NCBI GenBank assembly: GCA_036677805.1
Contig: JAVBVS010000009.1
Location: forward strand, 1-64,000
Reading direction: 5' to 3'
Length of the DNA stretch: 64,000 nucleotides
Source: SIG78 sp036677805
GTDB taxonomy: Bacteria; Verrucomicrobiota; Lentisphaeria; Victivallales; Victivallaceae
The stretch's first letter is position 1. The number at the start of each line of letters is the position of its first letter. Position numbers and translations under genes: made by a program. Positions 54,009-61,376 of the stretch are shown piece after piece. The notes beneath the pieces are model-generated. The model had not been told where the DNA came from. It saw only the letters and a program-made list of their open reading frames with translations, and ran no database searches.

Positions 54009-54060
54009 TTTCTGTGGGATACGCGGATACTTTTAATATTCGTAGTTAGTCCCACGGAAA
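54009..54060 (-). promoter_or_regulatory. Hairpin next to the ATPase ribosome-binding site
   Basis: 11-bp arms (54009-54019 and 54050-54060) with one G-T-type mismatch and a 30-nt loop. The proximal arm includes part of the AAGGA Shine-Dalgarno of the ATPase gene. Confidence 0.45.
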
Positions 54061-54122
54061 GTTTCGATTCCCGCTGCCAGTCAAGGCCCGGTCTTATGAC
54101 CTGATCTATAGATACCTTAGTT

Positions 54123-54151
54123 AATATAATCCGAGGGAAGCCGTTTGTCAA
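54123..54151 (-). promoter_or_regulatory. Promoter of the P-type ATPase gene
   Basis: Minus-strand -35 TTGACA (54146-54151), 17-bp spacer, -10 TATATT (54123-54128), giving a leader of about 120 nt. Confidence 0.85.
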
Positions 54152-54345
54152 CAGATCAATACCGGGCAATGCCGATTTTCCGGGGAAATAATCTCAGACG
54201 GATAAGATTTCAGGATCGGAGCGTGGGGGAAACAATCGCTGTGATTGCGAATTGGTATTATATGACTATGACATGGCGCTGCTGCATGATTTCAACGCGA
54301 TGCGCTGTGCCCCGGCGTCCGCGCCGTACTGAATTGGGAAGATAC

Positions 54346-54381
54346 AAAAAAGCACGGGAATGTCGCCACTCCCGTGCTTTT
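54346..54381 (-). terminator. Intrinsic terminator of the RRM gene
   Basis: AAGCACGGGA and TCCCGTGCTT arms with a 10-nt loop; TTTTTT follows on the minus strand. Confidence 0.88.
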
Positions 54382-54403
54382 CAGAGTCGTGAAACTCGGG
54401 CGA

Positions 54404-54694
54404 TTACCAGCGCTTGCTGCCGCCGCCGAAGCCGCCGCGAGCCGGACGGTCTTCTTTCGGACGGGCTTCGTTGACGCGAAGCGCGCGCGAGCCCAGCTGC
54501 TTGCCGTCGAGGCCTTCGATGGCGGCCTTGGCTTCGTCGTTGTTGCTCATTTCCACGAAGCCGAAGCCCTTGGAGCGGCCGGTGTCGCGGTCATTGACGA
54601 CGCTGACGGAGTCGACGGTGCCGAATTCGGAGAACGCGGTCTTGAGTTCGGATTCGGTGGTGGAGAACGACAGATTACCCACGTACAATTTCAT
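54404..54694 (-). CDS. Small RRM-domain RNA-binding protein
   Basis: A 96-residue single-RRM protein with a Gly/Arg-rich tail. RNP2 is KLYVGNLSF (2-10) and RNP1 is RSKGFGFVEM (approx. 40-49). The tail reads PARGGFGGGSKRW. Such glycine-rich bacterial RRMs (Rbp-like) often accumulate in the cold and chaperone RNA. ATG 54694 has AAAGGA 9 nt upstream; the longer frame to 54724 is rejected. The transcript is predicted to have a 5' UTR of about 240 nt with hairpins, which is usual for cold-inducible genes. Confidence 0.93.
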   Translation of the reverse strand: MKLYVGNLSFSTTESELKTAFSEFGTVDSVSVVNDRDTGRSKGFGFVEMSNNDEAKAAIEGLDGKQLGSRALRVNEARPKEDRPARGGFGGGSKRW

Positions 54695-54936
54695 AGTGGT
54701 GTTCCTTTCGCGGCATAACCGCATGATTCAAGCGGGACGAACGTTTTCGGATTGCGGTTTGAGATTTACCGGAAAAGAGTGTGGAGCGAAGCGCCCCCCC
54801 AGAACTATCAAGAAAATAATTCAAACTGAATTGCTTTCGCAATTAATAACCGAGCAGCGTATCCATCCGGGTTGTTCCGTTTATCCGGCTCCGGCCCCAT
54901 GACCGAAACGGCTGAACATTCCCTTTGCTCAAAGTT

Positions 54937-54964
54937 AATATAGTTGCAAGTACATTAAATACAA
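54937..54964 (-). promoter_or_regulatory. Probable RRM gene promoter
   Basis: Minus-strand -35 TTGTAT (54959-54964), 16-bp spacer, -10 TATATT (54937-54942), preceded by AT-rich sequence that could be an UP element. Confidence 0.6.
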
Positions 54965-55031
54965 GCGTCTTTTAACAAAAAAAACGATTTATTTCAAAAA
55001 ACGGATAATTTTTTACGGAAGGAAGGCCGTC

Positions 55032-55058
55032 GCGCGGGGTTCGGACGCAACCCCGCGC
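55032..55058. other. Perfect hairpin (10-bp stem)
   Basis: GCGCGGGGTT and AACCCCGCGC with a 7-nt loop, second of two hairpins downstream of the DUF2087 gene. No adjacent T-run. Confidence 0.6.
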
Positions 55059-55074
55059 CGCGATTTCGAATGCT

Positions 55075-55113
55075 CAAGTCCGTCCGCCATGGCGATCATG
55101 GCGGACGGACTTG
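55075..55113. other. Perfect hairpin (17-bp stem) after the DUF2087 gene
   Basis: 17-bp perfect arms at 55075-55091 and 55097-55113 with a 5-nt loop. Starts 15 bp after the stop codon; no T-run, so it may protect the 3' end or act with a Rho-type mechanism. Confidence 0.65.
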
Positions 55114-55127
55114 CGGCGGCTTGAGCC

Positions 55128-55619
55128 TCAGTGCCGCCGGTAGTCGGAACCGTCGGCGTTTCTGGCGATCAGGCCCAGCTCCAGCAGCTCGCGGCGCAGC
55201 AGGGCGGGATCGTTGAAACTGTGGTAGCAGTTCAATACGGTGTTGAACCGGGATTCGGTATAAACCATCTCCGGCTTGATCCGTCCGGCGACGAGTTCCA
55301 GAAACATCAGCTGGCGGCTGCGCTTGACCGGCCAGGCCTTGAGGCGGCCGTCGGCGCCGACGAAGCTGTGGAGTTCCGGCGGCCAGCTTACCGGCGCGGT
55401 GTGCCGGAGCAATTCCGACCAGGATTGAAAGCCATCGTCGACGGCGATGAGGTGCTGCACCTTCTGGAGCGACGGCGCGGCGTCGGCGGAACCGGGGCGG
55501 CGGTACCAGTCGAGGGTTTCGGGATCGCCGGCAAGCAGCAGTTTGCGGCGGTCTTTGGCCTGTTTGCGCAGAAATTCGACGTTGGGGAGGCGAAACGCGG
55601 GATAGAGAGTGGACGACAT
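55128..55619 (-). CDS. DUF2087 domain protein
   Basis: A 163-residue protein. The N-terminal half begins LPNVEFLRKQAKDRRKLLLAGDPET and ends FQSWSELLRH, a pattern common at the start of ankyrin-type bacterial proteins (approx. 11-72). The C-terminal half is a DUF2087 domain: WPVKRSRQLMFLELVAGRI, VYTESRFNTVLNCYHSFND, LLRRELLELGLIARNADGSD and YRRH. DUF2087 resembles a winged-helix and is often found with regulators, so DNA or protein binding is possible. AAGGAG lies 9 nt before the ATG and a promoter is at 55765-55793. Confidence 0.82.
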   Translation of the reverse strand: MSSTLYPAFRLPNVEFLRKQAKDRRKLLLAGDPETLDWYRRPGSADAAPSLQKVQHLIAVDDGFQSWSELLRHTAPVSWPPELHSFVGADGRLKAWPVKRSRQLMFLELVAGRIKPEMVYTESRFNTVLNCYHSFNDPALLRRELLELGLIARNADGSDYRRH

Positions 55620-56087
55620 GATACTTTACTCCTTCAGTTCCTCCACGCCGTCCGCAACGCATGGCAATTGACAACTAAAGCAGTAAAAAATACGCCTTAC
55701 CAAAGATCATCGGCGAGTACGACTCTTCCCGCGGACCGGCAGTTCCCGATCAGAACTGTGCCTTAATATACTCCGCCATCGCCCCGATTGCAAACTTTTT
55801 CCCCCAGCAAAGCCTTCCCCGTCCCGTCTCCCCGCTCACACCGTTCCCCTTCGCCCCGCCTCCATGAATCTTCCCGCAGCGCAATTTCCCTTCCGGCAAC
55901 AACTCTCGGAAATGCTGTTTTGAGCGTAAAAATACAAACTTACAACTCTAAAATTCTGAAAGTCGCCCTGACATATTTTTGACCAAGCAAGACCTAACTC
56001 CTTGACAATCAGCCGCCCACCAAATCACGCCGCCAATCCGCCACCATTGCGCCAAAATCCCCAACTTCGTGCCACCATCATCTCTCT
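55620..56087. other. Intergenic region with a strand-biased C-rich block
   Basis: 468 bp. Apart from the DUF2087 promoter (55765-55793) it shows a C/T-rich plus strand (about 55790-55870 and 55990-56090) and AT-rich sequence in between. No gene is seen. It separates the AT-rich HEPN-like gene from the GC-rich region. Confidence 0.5.
55765..55793 (-). promoter_or_regulatory. Promoter of the DUF2087 gene
   Basis: Minus-strand -35 TTGCAA (55788-55793), 17-bp spacer, -10 TATATT (55765-55770). Confidence 0.75.
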
Positions 56088-57422
56088 CTATCCGCCCTTT
56101 GAATCATCAATATTTTTCTTATATAGTATATTGAAAGCTTGTTCTTTTAGGTGCTCTTGAGCTTCTATTGGAATATTTTTTTCAAGGTAATTCTTAATAG
56201 CCTGTTTGCTATAATTGTCAATCATATTTAGAATATGCTCTATAGTTGCAATTTTTTTTGCGGCATTTACCTGAGTAAAACAATTTGTATTATTACCATG
56301 CAATATAGGGTTTCTCTCATTATATAATTCGTCACAAAAATAGTCAATAAAAGGTACATACAATTTGTTCTTAAAATCTGTATTTTTAATAATATGACCA
56401 ATTGTATATCTCTTGCAGAGAAAATTTAAATTAATATTGCCTTCTTCAATATCAGTATATATATTTTTTTCTTTTTGATGTATAAATAAGGAAAAGTCCC
56501 ATAGGAGTCCTTCAATAATCGTTAAAGCAACACAGACAACCGCGGAATAATATTTCAACTCATAACATGCGAGAACTTCTTCTATAACAGCTGTTCTCCC
56601 GCATAATATATGCATTATCGGTGGCTTCAGATATGCACTATCAAAAAAAGATTTTATTTTCTCAAATTTGTTAACCTCATATATTTGACTAAAGAAATCA
56701 TCAAGACAACTTTTATCTTCTCTATAATGTAAAAAAATATCTTTCCCAATATTTATAGGAAGAAATTGGAAATACCATTTTAATGGAAACTCGTCCCATT
56801 CATCAAAATAAATATCGAAATTAATAATTTGATGCTCAGGAAACTGAATCAAAAATGCTATATATTTTAGAAAATCATCGTCTTTTATTTTTGTCTGCAG
56901 CAAACTCATACTTAATTTAACAAACAATAAATGATGATCATTTGGGTCTAAGAATTTATACTTTTTCGCTATTTCCTCAGGGGCCTCAGATAACCTTTTT
57001 TTAAAAAATTCTTTTGCTTTTGCTTTATTATTTTTTCTTATATTTTTAAAGTTTTCATATTGATTACCCATAATAGGACGAATTGTCTTCAACTGCTTAT
57101 AACGTAATATTTTTAATGTTCCCTGAATTTTTGTGTCATAAATTGAGTTCAATTCATTACTTATTGAATTCGTTGTTATTGATTGTTGAAGCAATCTATA
57201 GATATGCTTAAACTCATCTGATTTACTTGCATTCTCTAAATATGACGGAGGCACTAAAGATATTATTCTAAGTATATTAAACAAATCGCAAATATCATCT
57301 TTTGGTAACTGCTCGAGCATCTTTTCTTTTGCTATGTTACCTAAAAAATCATTAATTAAATTCCCCATATTTATTCTGTGTTCAGGAGGAATACTGCCTA
57401 GGGAATTATCAATATCTCTCAT
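56088..57422 (-). CDS. AT-rich gene with a C-terminal HEPN-like motif
   Basis: A 444-residue protein I do not recognise. It is Lys/Ile/Asn-rich and strikingly AT-rich against GC-rich neighbours, a sign of transfer. The C-terminal region (about 280-400) has the look of a HEPN helical bundle: CYELKYYSAVVCVALTIIEG, LNFLCKRYTIGHII and ELYNERNPILHGNN, giving Arg370-Asn371-x3-His375, the RN-x(3)-H spacing of HEPN ribonucleases and Apea-like proteins. The N-terminal 280 residues are mostly helical. The ATG overlaps the stop of the flavin reductase gene (TAATG) and uses GGAGG inside it, so translation is coupled. A role as toxin or phage-defence RNase is possible but inferred. Confidence 0.6.
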   Translation of the reverse strand: MRDIDNSLGSIPPEHRINMGNLINDFLGNIAKEKMLEQLPKDDICDLFNILRIISLVPPSYLENASKSDEFKHIYRLLQQSITTNSISNELNSIYDTKIQGTLKILRYKQLKTIRPIMGNQYENFKNIRKNNKAKAKEFFKKRLSEAPEEIAKKYKFLDPNDHHLLFVKLSMSLLQTKIKDDDFLKYIAFLIQFPEHQIINFDIYFDEWDEFPLKWYFQFLPINIGKDIFLHYREDKSCLDDFFSQIYEVNKFEKIKSFFDSAYLKPPIMHILCGRTAVIEEVLACYELKYYSAVVCVALTIIEGLLWDFSLFIHQKEKNIYTDIEEGNINLNFLCKRYTIGHIIKNTDFKNKLYVPFIDYFCDELYNERNPILHGNNTNCFTQVNAAKKIATIEHILNMIDNYSKQAIKNYLEKNIPIEAQEHLKEQAFNILYKKNIDDSKGG

Positions 57423-57928
57423 TATTTACCTCCGTTAAATTGATACCCTTTACCAAGATTTACAAGGCGCTTGACGGATTCATCAGCGTTGACATGCGTA
57501 ACTACGACTTCGCCGACGATCAGGGGGCAGTTGCCGGGACGGTATTCGGTGACGAAACGACACTCAAAGTTGGCGACTGCATCGGCGAGAATTGGAACAT
57601 TGATCTTTTCGGCAGCTTCAAATTCTAAGCCGGAAATGGTTCCTTTATCCTCGTTGTGTCCGTGGGTGGTGCCGACGTAAAGCGTCTCTTTCGCCATAGA
57701 GCTGGACGGATACGCGATCACAAATTCTTTGTTCTGCCGGATCAATTCCAGCGTATAGGCGTGGTCGTCGATCCCGACCAGAAACATCGGCGGCTCGTCC
57801 GAAACGATGCAGACCCAGCCGATCGCCATCAGATTGACTCTGCCTTCGGCATTCTTGGTGATCGCCAATACCACCTGTTCGGGGTATTTCCGCTCCCGGG
57901 CTTCCTCAATCGTCGCCGGTTTCTGCAT
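57422..57928 (-). CDS. Flavin reductase-like FMN-binding protein
   Basis: A 168-residue split-barrel flavin protein. ATG 57928 has GGGG about 9 nt upstream. Blocks: PEQVVLAITKNAEGRVNLMAIGW (about 16-38), SDEPPMFLVGIDDHAYTLELIRQNKEFVI (FMN-binding), VGTTHGHNEDKGTISGLEFEAAEKI and a core NFECRFVTEYRPGNCPLIVGEVV. It overlaps the preceding membrane-protein gene by 23 bp and its own stop overlaps the HEPN-like gene, so it is the middle of a tightly packed set. A second member of this family is at 44333-44983. Confidence 0.85.
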   Translation of the reverse strand: MQKPATIEEARERKYPEQVVLAITKNAEGRVNLMAIGWVCIVSDEPPMFLVGIDDHAYTLELIRQNKEFVIAYPSSSMAKETLYVGTTHGHNEDKGTISGLEFEAAEKINVPILADAVANFECRFVTEYRPGNCPLIVGEVVVTHVNADESVKRLVNLGKGYQFNGGK

Positions 57929-58325
57929 TTTTATTTTCCCCCCAAAGTTTCCAGCACCAGCCGTCAATCCATAATGTAAGCAGTATCGTGAGAAATTCCA
58001 GCATACAAACTACTATTGCCCAAAATTCATCGCAGGAATCTCCGATTACCGGGATCCATAAAATTCCGATAAGGATCGGCATAAGTAAATAGCTCCAGTG
58101 CAAGCGGCAGCGATATTTCAAAATCGCTCGAACGATCAGGCAGCCAAGCAGTATTGGGTAGATCAAAAACCAGGCGATGACCTGCATTCCACATTGCTCA
58201 TAGCCAAATGGAGACCAAGGGAAATAAGAAAGCGTTATCGCTATTCCCCAGAAAATGTCAGCTGTCAACAAAACAAAAGTTCCCCATCCGACAAGGTATT
58301 TACCCAGTGTTTTCATGTTCCCCAT
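57906..58325 (-). CDS. Small polytopic membrane protein of unknown function
   Basis: A 139-residue protein with four predicted membrane segments (YLVGWGTFVLLTADIFWGIA; VIAWFLIYPILLGCLIVRAI; SYLLMPILIGILWIPVIGD; FWAIVVCMLEFLTILLTLWI). It ends in a short acidic tail. No family recognised. The start may be the first ATG (58325) or Met4 at 58316. Its end overlaps the flavin reductase start by 23 bp and it begins 30 bp after the HD-domain gene, so it belongs to the same operon. It is less GC-rich than the housekeeping genes. Confidence 0.7.
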   Translation of the reverse strand: MGNMKTLGKYLVGWGTFVLLTADIFWGIAITLSYFPWSPFGYEQCGMQVIAWFLIYPILLGCLIVRAILKYRCRLHWSYLLMPILIGILWIPVIGDSCDEFWAIVVCMLEFLTILLTLWIDGWCWKLWGENKNAETGDD

Positions 58326-58355
58326 TTAATTGATCCGATTACGATATTGATCAGG

Positions 58356-58955
58356 TCAAACCCCGAAAATTTTGCACAGGGCATCGAAGCGGGCGAGGGA
58401 TTCCGGGCCGAACTTCAACAGCGCATGGTGCACGCGGGAGAGCGGCTTTTCCTGCATGTCGCCGGATTTTGAGAAAAATTTGTCGGCCAGGCAGATGAGT
58501 TTTTCCTCAAGCGTTTCCGGGAGATAATCCCGGACGGGGAGGGGGAGATTCTGCCGGAGCACCTCCGCCGCCGCGATGCCGCTTCCGGTGTGGCGTTCGC
58601 AAATCCGCGCGTAACACTCCAGATCAAGCCCGCGCCGCCGTCCGTATTCGCGCAGCATCTCCGCCCCGAGGATGCCGTGGACAATATACGGCTCCGGGCC
58701 GTCGCAGCCGATTTTCGGCGCATGGCAGCGGCCGATTCCGAGATCGTGGAGCAGCGCGCCGGCGGCGACCACCTCCACGTCAAGTGCCAGTGGCGCACAA
58801 ACCGGATTGGCCAGAATCGCCAGCGCCTTGTCGCGCACCAGAAGACTGTGCCGCCAGAGCATCCGCCGCAGCGGCGTATCCTCCGGGTAAAAATATGCGG
58901 TCACCGCCAGCGGATCGATGCCAGCCGCTCCCGCGATTCGTACTGCTTCCGCCAT
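58356..58955 (-). CDS. HD-domain phosphohydrolase
   Basis: A 199-residue HD-domain protein. Metal-binding residues appear in order: WRHSLLVRDKA (His), AGALLHDLGIG (the HD pair), YIVHGILGAEML (His), ERHTGSG (His) and a later LADKFFSKSG (Asp), as in the compact HDIG-type hydrolases. Such enzymes remove phosphate from nucleotides or similar substrates. Located 31 bp after the M29 aminopeptidase gene and 30 bp before the small membrane protein, in one strand-consistent cluster. Substrate unknown. Confidence 0.85.
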   Translation of the reverse strand: MAEAVRIAGAAGIDPLAVTAYFYPEDTPLRRMLWRHSLLVRDKALAILANPVCAPLALDVEVVAAGALLHDLGIGRCHAPKIGCDGPEPYIVHGILGAEMLREYGRRRGLDLECYARICERHTGSGIAAAEVLRQNLPLPVRDYLPETLEEKLICLADKFFSKSGDMQEKPLSRVHHALLKFGPESLARFDALCKIFGV

Positions 58956-58986
58956 TCTTCGCGCCCCCCGTGCGCCGTCGTTTATC

Positions 58987-60240
58987 TCAGAAACACCAGT
59001 TGCCGTCGCGGAAGATCGGAATCCGGGCCCCGTCCGCGGTTACGCCGGTGATCGCCAGATCCGGACATCCGATCATGAAATCAACGTGAATCGTGCTGTC
59101 ATTGACCCCCATGGCGCGAAGTTCGTCCTGCGTGTAGCGGCCGTAATCGGCGACGCAGTTGTCGAAGCCCCGGCCCAGCGCGACATGGCAGCTGGCATTT
59201 TCGTCGAACAGCGTATTGTAGAACAGAATCCCGGTATGATTGATCGGCGAATCGTCGGCGATCAGGGCGCATTCCCCAAGGTACGGTGCGCCGTCGTCCA
59301 TGGCGATCAGCTTTTCCAGCGTCTCCTGGCCTTTTTCGGCCCGGACCGCCACCGCCTTGCCGCCCTCGAACCGGATGGCGAAGTTTTCGATCAGCGTGCC
59401 CTGCCAGGAGAGCGGCTTGGTCGCCACCAGCAGACCCTCCGCCTCACCGCGCTTCGGCGAGGTGAAAATTTCTTCGGAAGGAATGTTGGGATTGAAAACG
59501 CGGCCGTTCAGGTCGGTTTCGGCGGCGCCCGCGAAAATCCCGTTCGGAATCAGCCCGACCCGGAAGTCCGTGCCGTTGGCGGAACGGTATTCGAGCGCGG
59601 TCAGCCGGAGCGAATTGAGCTTTTCGCAACGGCCGCGGACGGCGGCGTTGTGCGCGTCCCAGTTCGCCATGGCGTTGCCGTTGGCGCGCGAGGCGCTCAG
59701 AATGGCCTCCCAGAGTTTTTCCACCGCGTCCTCATCGGGCAGGCCTGGAAAAACCTTCCGCGCCCATTCCCGGCCGGGGACGGCGGCGATGCACCACTGG
59801 TGCTTGTTTTCGATCCGGTCGCGGAACGGCTTGACCTGCTTGAGCCGGGCGGCGAGCGAACGGGAATGGTTGTCCGGGTCGACCCCGCTCATGCCGTCGG
59901 GATCGTCCGAATCGATCCACAAACGGGCGGGAAAACGCTCCGTCATCCACTGCCAGCGGGCGCGTTCCCACGGTTCGAGCGAAGAAAGGTTCTCCTCGGA
60001 TTGATAAAGCTGGGCCAGTCTGGCCAGCGGCATGTCGGACCAGTTGACCGTCACTTTGCCGGCGCCGTGCCGGTAGCACTCCTCGACGACCATGCGGATG
60101 AATTCCACCTGATCGAGGCCCGCCGTCACCACGACGTCCTGTCTCCGATCGGGATTCAGCCCCTTGGCCACAATCAGCCGGGCGTAATTCTCAAGTCTCG
60201 TCCTGTCCATATCCTTCAACAATCCTTTCCGATAATTCAT
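58987..60240 (-). CDS. M29-family aminopeptidase (AmpS-like)
   Basis: A 417-residue metallo-aminopeptidase of family M29. The family features are visible: RLENYARLIVAKGLN near the start, DVVVTAGLDQVEFIRMVVEECYRHGAGKVTV, EEIFTSPKRGEAEG (metal-ligand Glu region), GECALIADDSPIN, FDENASCHVALGRG (His ligand) and STIHVDFMIG (Asp ligand). It acts in the cytoplasm on peptides. The ATG at 60240 overlaps the stop of the NERD gene by 4 bp (ATGA); a second in-frame ATG at 60210 is also possible. Confidence 0.9.
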   Translation of the reverse strand: MNYRKGLLKDMDRTRLENYARLIVAKGLNPDRRQDVVVTAGLDQVEFIRMVVEECYRHGAGKVTVNWSDMPLARLAQLYQSEENLSSLEPWERARWQWMTERFPARLWIDSDDPDGMSGVDPDNHSRSLAARLKQVKPFRDRIENKHQWCIAAVPGREWARKVFPGLPDEDAVEKLWEAILSASRANGNAMANWDAHNAAVRGRCEKLNSLRLTALEYRSANGTDFRVGLIPNGIFAGAAETDLNGRVFNPNIPSEEIFTSPKRGEAEGLLVATKPLSWQGTLIENFAIRFEGGKAVAVRAEKGQETLEKLIAMDDGAPYLGECALIADDSPINHTGILFYNTLFDENASCHVALGRGFDNCVADYGRYTQDELRAMGVNDSTIHVDFMIGCPDLAITGVTADGARIPIFRDGNWCF

Positions 60241-61001
60241 TCATTCACAATCCCGCGGCACCGGGGATACCGGGAACAACCCCAGAAGTAATTTCCGGCA
60301 TTGGCTCCACTCTTGGCTTGCCGCCGAATCATGCCTGCTCCGCATTGAGGACAGGTTGGTTCGGGCGGCTGGTCTTTCGCCTCGATGATCTCTTTGACGT
60401 GAATCACATGAGCTTTTTTATTCTGGAATGTATTCCCGATTCGACCGGAAAGGATGCCCTCTTGAATGGCCTTAAGGTCATCCTGCGTCAACTGTTCTTC
60501 AGAAAAGGACTTGATGAAGTTGACCAAGCTGACCCCACCGGTAATCAGTGATTCCGGTAATTTGTCGCGCGTTTTGATCTCGCAATCTCCGACGAATACG
60601 ATAATGTGGGTAAAACTCTCTTTCGGCAATCCGGTCAAGTTTGCCAGGCACATAATATGTTTATAGTTTTGCCGGAACGGATTCTGAAATTGATTTTTGC
60701 ATTTGAATATCTGCTGTGTCCAGTTTTCTGACCTCCGGTCGCCGAATATCCAGCCCTTCATGTTCTTGGTCTCGATGACAAAGATGCCAAATGGCGAAAG
60801 CACCACATGGTCGATTTGGGTGGTTCCGTCGGCATGATCCGGAATCATGACGTTGTTCAAAATCCGGTAGGTATTTTTATCCAAACCGAACTTCAAGCAG
60901 AGAGCCACAATCCATTCCCCGAATTTCCCTTTGACCGTCGGCTGTTTGAATATCCATGCAATCAACAGCAGACATCCCAGAAAAACAAATATCGCTATCA
61001 T
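60237..61001 (-). CDS. NERD nuclease-related protein with a topoisomerase-type zinc finger
   Basis: A 254-residue protein. A membrane segment at the N terminus (MIAIFVFLGCLLLIAWIF) is followed by a NERD domain (about 25-150) with GKFGEWIVALCLK, the IDHVVLSPFGIFVIETKN core of PD-(D/E)xK-type nucleases (Asp, Glu-x-Lys) and GWIFGD. The C-terminal end is a four-cysteine topoisomerase-I-type zinc ribbon (CPQCGAGMIRRQ ... FWGCSRYPRCRGIV). Such proteins are suspected nucleases of unknown role. It overlaps the M29 gene by 4 bp and shares the operon. Confidence 0.88.
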   Translation of the reverse strand: MIAIFVFLGCLLLIAWIFKQPTVKGKFGEWIVALCLKFGLDKNTYRILNNVMIPDHADGTTQIDHVVLSPFGIFVIETKNMKGWIFGDRRSENWTQQIFKCKNQFQNPFRQNYKHIMCLANLTGLPKESFTHIIVFVGDCEIKTRDKLPESLITGGVSLVNFIKSFSEEQLTQDDLKAIQEGILSGRIGNTFQNKKAHVIHVKEIIEAKDQPPEPTCPQCGAGMIRRQAKSGANAGNYFWGCSRYPRCRGIVNE

Positions 61002-61198
61002 ATTGAGCTCATCCCCCGTTGCAAAAAATTTGATTCAATGAAGCATTGTGTTAAATCCGCTATAACTTCTACCGAATTTATCACCGAATGATCGATTTTC
61101 AAATCAAAATTGCGACGCTGAACGATTTTTCTGGTAACGGAAAACTTTCGGAACGATTTCATTATCATGGAATCACCATATCGTGCGCCATAGGGCAT
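60998..61198 (-). CDS. Possible small ORF coupled to the NERD gene
   Basis: A 66-residue frame whose stop overlaps the NERD start by 4 bp (ATGA). The sequence (SFRKFSVTRKIVQRRNFDLK; SVEVIADLTQCFIESNF) looks weakly protein-like, but no family is recognised and no good Shine-Dalgarno is seen. Internal ATGs at about 61168 and 61162 could be the start. It could equally be the 5' UTR of the NERD gene. Confidence 0.3.
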   Translation of the reverse strand: MPYGARYGDSMIMKSFRKFSVTRKIVQRRNFDLKIDHSVINSVEVIADLTQCFIESNFLQRGMSSI

Positions 61199-61376
61199 AG
61201 CGGATGATCAGCCTGTTGTCCGTCACAAAGACGGGCAATAAAAAAGCCGTCCAATTGGACGGCTGAAATGTAATTGGTAGCGGAATTGCGATTCATCTAA
61301 ACTTTGTCTCTCATGTTCAGAATACGCAGTAATATAAACTACTGTCAAACAGAGATTTTGTCAAGTGACTTTACCT
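61002..61376. other. Intergenic region with a terminator
   Basis: 375 bp, partly covered by the doubtful small ORF at 60998-61198. It contains the FMN reductase terminator (61237-61264). The rest is AT-richer, with no clear gene or promoter. Confidence 0.55.
61237..61264 (-). terminator. Intrinsic terminator after the FMN reductase gene
   Basis: AGCCGTCC and GGACGGCT arms with an AATT loop, TTTTTT following on the minus strand. Confidence 0.85.

Larger units (their letters stand above)
54000..54403. other. Intergenic region: ATPase leader and unassigned stretch
   Basis: 404 bp. The left 150 bp hold the ATPase promoter and structured leader. The stretch 54152-54345 shows no convincing gene; the right end holds the RRM terminator. 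Confidence 0.6.
54695..55127. other. Long RRM leader and 3' UTR hairpins of the DUF2087 gene
   Basis: 433 bp without a gene. It contains the RRM 5' UTR, with a 6-bp hairpin closed by a GAAA tetraloop at 54829-54844, its promoter at 54937-54964, an AT-rich stretch around 54960-55020, and two perfect hairpins (55032-55058 and 55075-55113). Confidence 0.6.

Noticed and set aside
54145..54474. 109-codon plus-strand frame right of the ATPase promoter
   Set aside because: Its start lies inside the ATPase promoter and its end covers the RRM terminator and gene; composition is Arg/Cys-rich and not protein-like.
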